34,697 nucleotides of DNA, from the NCBI GenBank assembly GCA_938008185.1, contig CALLLR010000267.1, positions 1 to 34,697 of the forward strand. Direction: 5' to 3'. The position numbers and the translations under genes are program-made. The stretch's first letter is position 1. Each line of letters opens with the position of its first letter. This stretch comes from an uncultured Saprospiraceae bacterium (lineage in GTDB: Bacteria; Bacteroidota; Bacteroidia; Chitinophagales; Saprospiraceae). Shown piece by piece: positions 34,098-34,697 of the stretch. The notes under the pieces were generated by a model. That model was not told where the DNA came from and ran no database searches. It saw only the letters and a list, made by a program, of their open reading frames with translations.

Positions 34098-34401
34098 AAA
34101 GAGAGCGGTCCGCACTAAAGGCTAAAGTACGAACCACTACAAACAATGTACGTCATTAATTTTTTTATAACAATAATAAAGGAAGTTACCTTTAAATCGT
34201 TAGTAAAAACGAAAAGGTGGCTTTTCTTTTTTGTTGAATTTTGGGTTTTTAGGATTTTAGAAAGAAGGGCACTATTTGGTTGCAGAATTGGTTACAAGTA
34301 TAGAGCAGTATCGATTGGAGAAAAACTCAAAAGGAGTTTAATATGGGGAAATAAGCGTTTGAGATTATAAAGGTAATTATTGAAACCAAATACTGAATAC
34401 C

Positions 34402-34454
34402 AGTGTAGTAAGTGGCCCGCGACAAAAAAATCACGGAGCCACCTAAAGTACACT
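34402..34454 (-). terminator. Structured hairpin downstream of the peptide gene
   Basis: Outer arms AGTGTA (34402-34407) and TACACT (34449-34454) pair. Inside, GTGGC + CCG (34412-34419) pairs with CGG + GCCAC (34434-34442) with one bulged A. The A7 run in the loop reads as T7 on the minus strand. It would lie downstream of the leftward peptide gene and could end its transcript. Confidence 0.45.
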
Positions 34455-34520
34455 GTACAAAGTACTATACTTGTTAATTTAATCAACTGGCGATATAAAG
34501 TACCTACCTAGCTAATTTGA

Positions 34521-34559
34521 GGGTTATTCTTAAATTTAAGCACCAAATGGTGGAGGAAA
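34521..34559 (-). pseudogene. Decayed copy of the peptide gene tail (encodes PPPFGA then stop)
   Basis: Without gaps, this 39-bp stretch is identical at 29 of 39 positions to 34585-34623, the 3' end of the adjacent peptide gene. On the minus strand it reads TTT CCT CCA CCA TTT GGT GCT TAA, encoding F-PPPFGA-stop. Within PPPFGA the two base differences from the intact copy are both synonymous (CCT/CCA, TTC/TTT). There is no room for a leader, because the intact copy's stop codon is only about 28 nt upstream of this stretch. It looks like the remains of a second tandem gene. Confidence 0.6.
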
Positions 34560-34587
34560 TAAATTAAAGAACCAAATCAATTATGGG

Positions 34588-34697
34588 CTAATCCCAAATA
34601 TTAGCACCGAATGGAGGAGGATCACTCAGTCCACCTTTAATTTTCTGAAGGTCGTTAGTAGGAAGTGCGTTGGCGTTGATCTTAAGATCTCGGATGT
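34588..34697 (-). CDS. Gly-Gly leader peptide, probable RiPP precursor, C-terminal part (runs off the right edge)
   Basis: The minus-strand frame has its TAG stop at 34588-34590, and 35 codons are visible before the edge. They read IRDLKINANALPTNDLQKIK, then GG, then LSDPPPFGANIWD. A charged helical leader ending in L.KIKGG followed by a short, Pro-rich, quite different tail is the layout of Bacteroidota 'GG-motif' natural-product precursors, which are cut after the Gly pair by a C39-type peptidase and often modified. The 13-residue tail LSDPPPFGANIWD would be the product. The start codon, maturation and export genes are outside the window, so the precursor role is an inference. An alternative is the end of some larger protein. 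Confidence 0.55.
   Translation of the reverse strand, partial: IRDLKINANALPTNDLQKIKGGLSDPPPFGANIWD

Larger units (their letters stand above)
34098..34587. other. Intergenic region between purC and the small peptide gene
   Basis: This 490-bp AT-rich stretch has no credible gene; the frames in it (for example 34146-34370) have no domain, no supporting ribosome-binding context and unlikely composition. It holds a hairpin at 34402-34454 and, near its right end, a decayed 39-bp copy of the peptide gene tail (34521-34559). Confidence 0.6.

Noticed and set aside
33724-34146. Minus-strand 140-codon frame opposite purC
   Set aside because: Antisense shadow of purC, whose motifs are unmistakable.
34146-34370. 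Plus-strand 74-codon frame after purC
   Set aside because: Aromatic- and basic-rich product with no domain, signal or clear helix pattern, in a region otherwise lacking genes; no supporting context.
34292-34486. Minus-strand 64-codon frame overlapping the hairpin downstream of the peptide gene
   Set aside because: Overlaps the 34402-34454 structure, and composition and frame suggest chance.

Overview
The window looks like chromosomal DNA of a marine-type member of the Bacteroidota, most probably a Saprospiraceae/Lewinella-like organism. The reasons are: two very large secreted proteins carrying type IX secretion sorting domains (one type A, one 'gliding motility-associated' type B), PKD and SprB repeats, DUF2911, many small lipoproteins with Bacteroidota-style lipoboxes, AT-rich DNA, and several copies of the Bacteroidota -7 promoter box TAnnTTTG upstream of genes. 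I see no rRNA, tRNA, CRISPR, integrase, transposase or phage genes. The genus is an inference from gene content only.

Left part (1-5617): the 5' part of a GH57/DUF3536 glycosidase-like gene leaves the window on the left. Divergent from it is a rightward set made of a very large PIG-L (LmbE-like) deacetylase, a 39-residue membrane microprotein and a sodium:solute symporter, closed by a strong bidirectional terminator.

Middle-left (5633-12313): four leftward genes encode a DUF2911 protein, a small outer-membrane-barrel-like protein, a 1139-residue exported helical protein of unknown family, and an unknown lipoprotein. An 18-bp perfect hairpin lies in the leader of the DUF2911 gene.

Middle (12662-23456): a metzincin protease with ten PKD domains and a T9SS type A tail, then a convergent M23 peptidase, then an 1891-residue adhesin-like protein with T9SS type B tail. 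The gap between protease and M23 gene is almost filled by a 151-bp imperfect palindrome with 17-bp perfect ends (MITE-like or giant terminator).

Middle-right (23741-27758): an apparent surface-polysaccharide operon (Gfo/Idh/MocA oxidoreductase, two-domain lipoprotein, polyprenyl-phosphate sugar-1-phosphate transferase), then a TerB-like protein.

Right part (27959-34697): thiolase, a divergent SH3-like lipoprotein operon, a Nudix-fold protein that has lost its catalytic box, a lone DUF885 N-terminal half, and purC. At the extreme right edge is the 3' end of a leftward gene for a short peptide with a Gly-Gly leader end followed by a 13-residue tail. This looks like a Bacteroidota ribosomal natural-product (RiPP) precursor, and a decayed copy of its tail lies 64 bp further on. 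This edge is the best candidate in the window for an undescribed system, but its maturation genes would lie outside the window.
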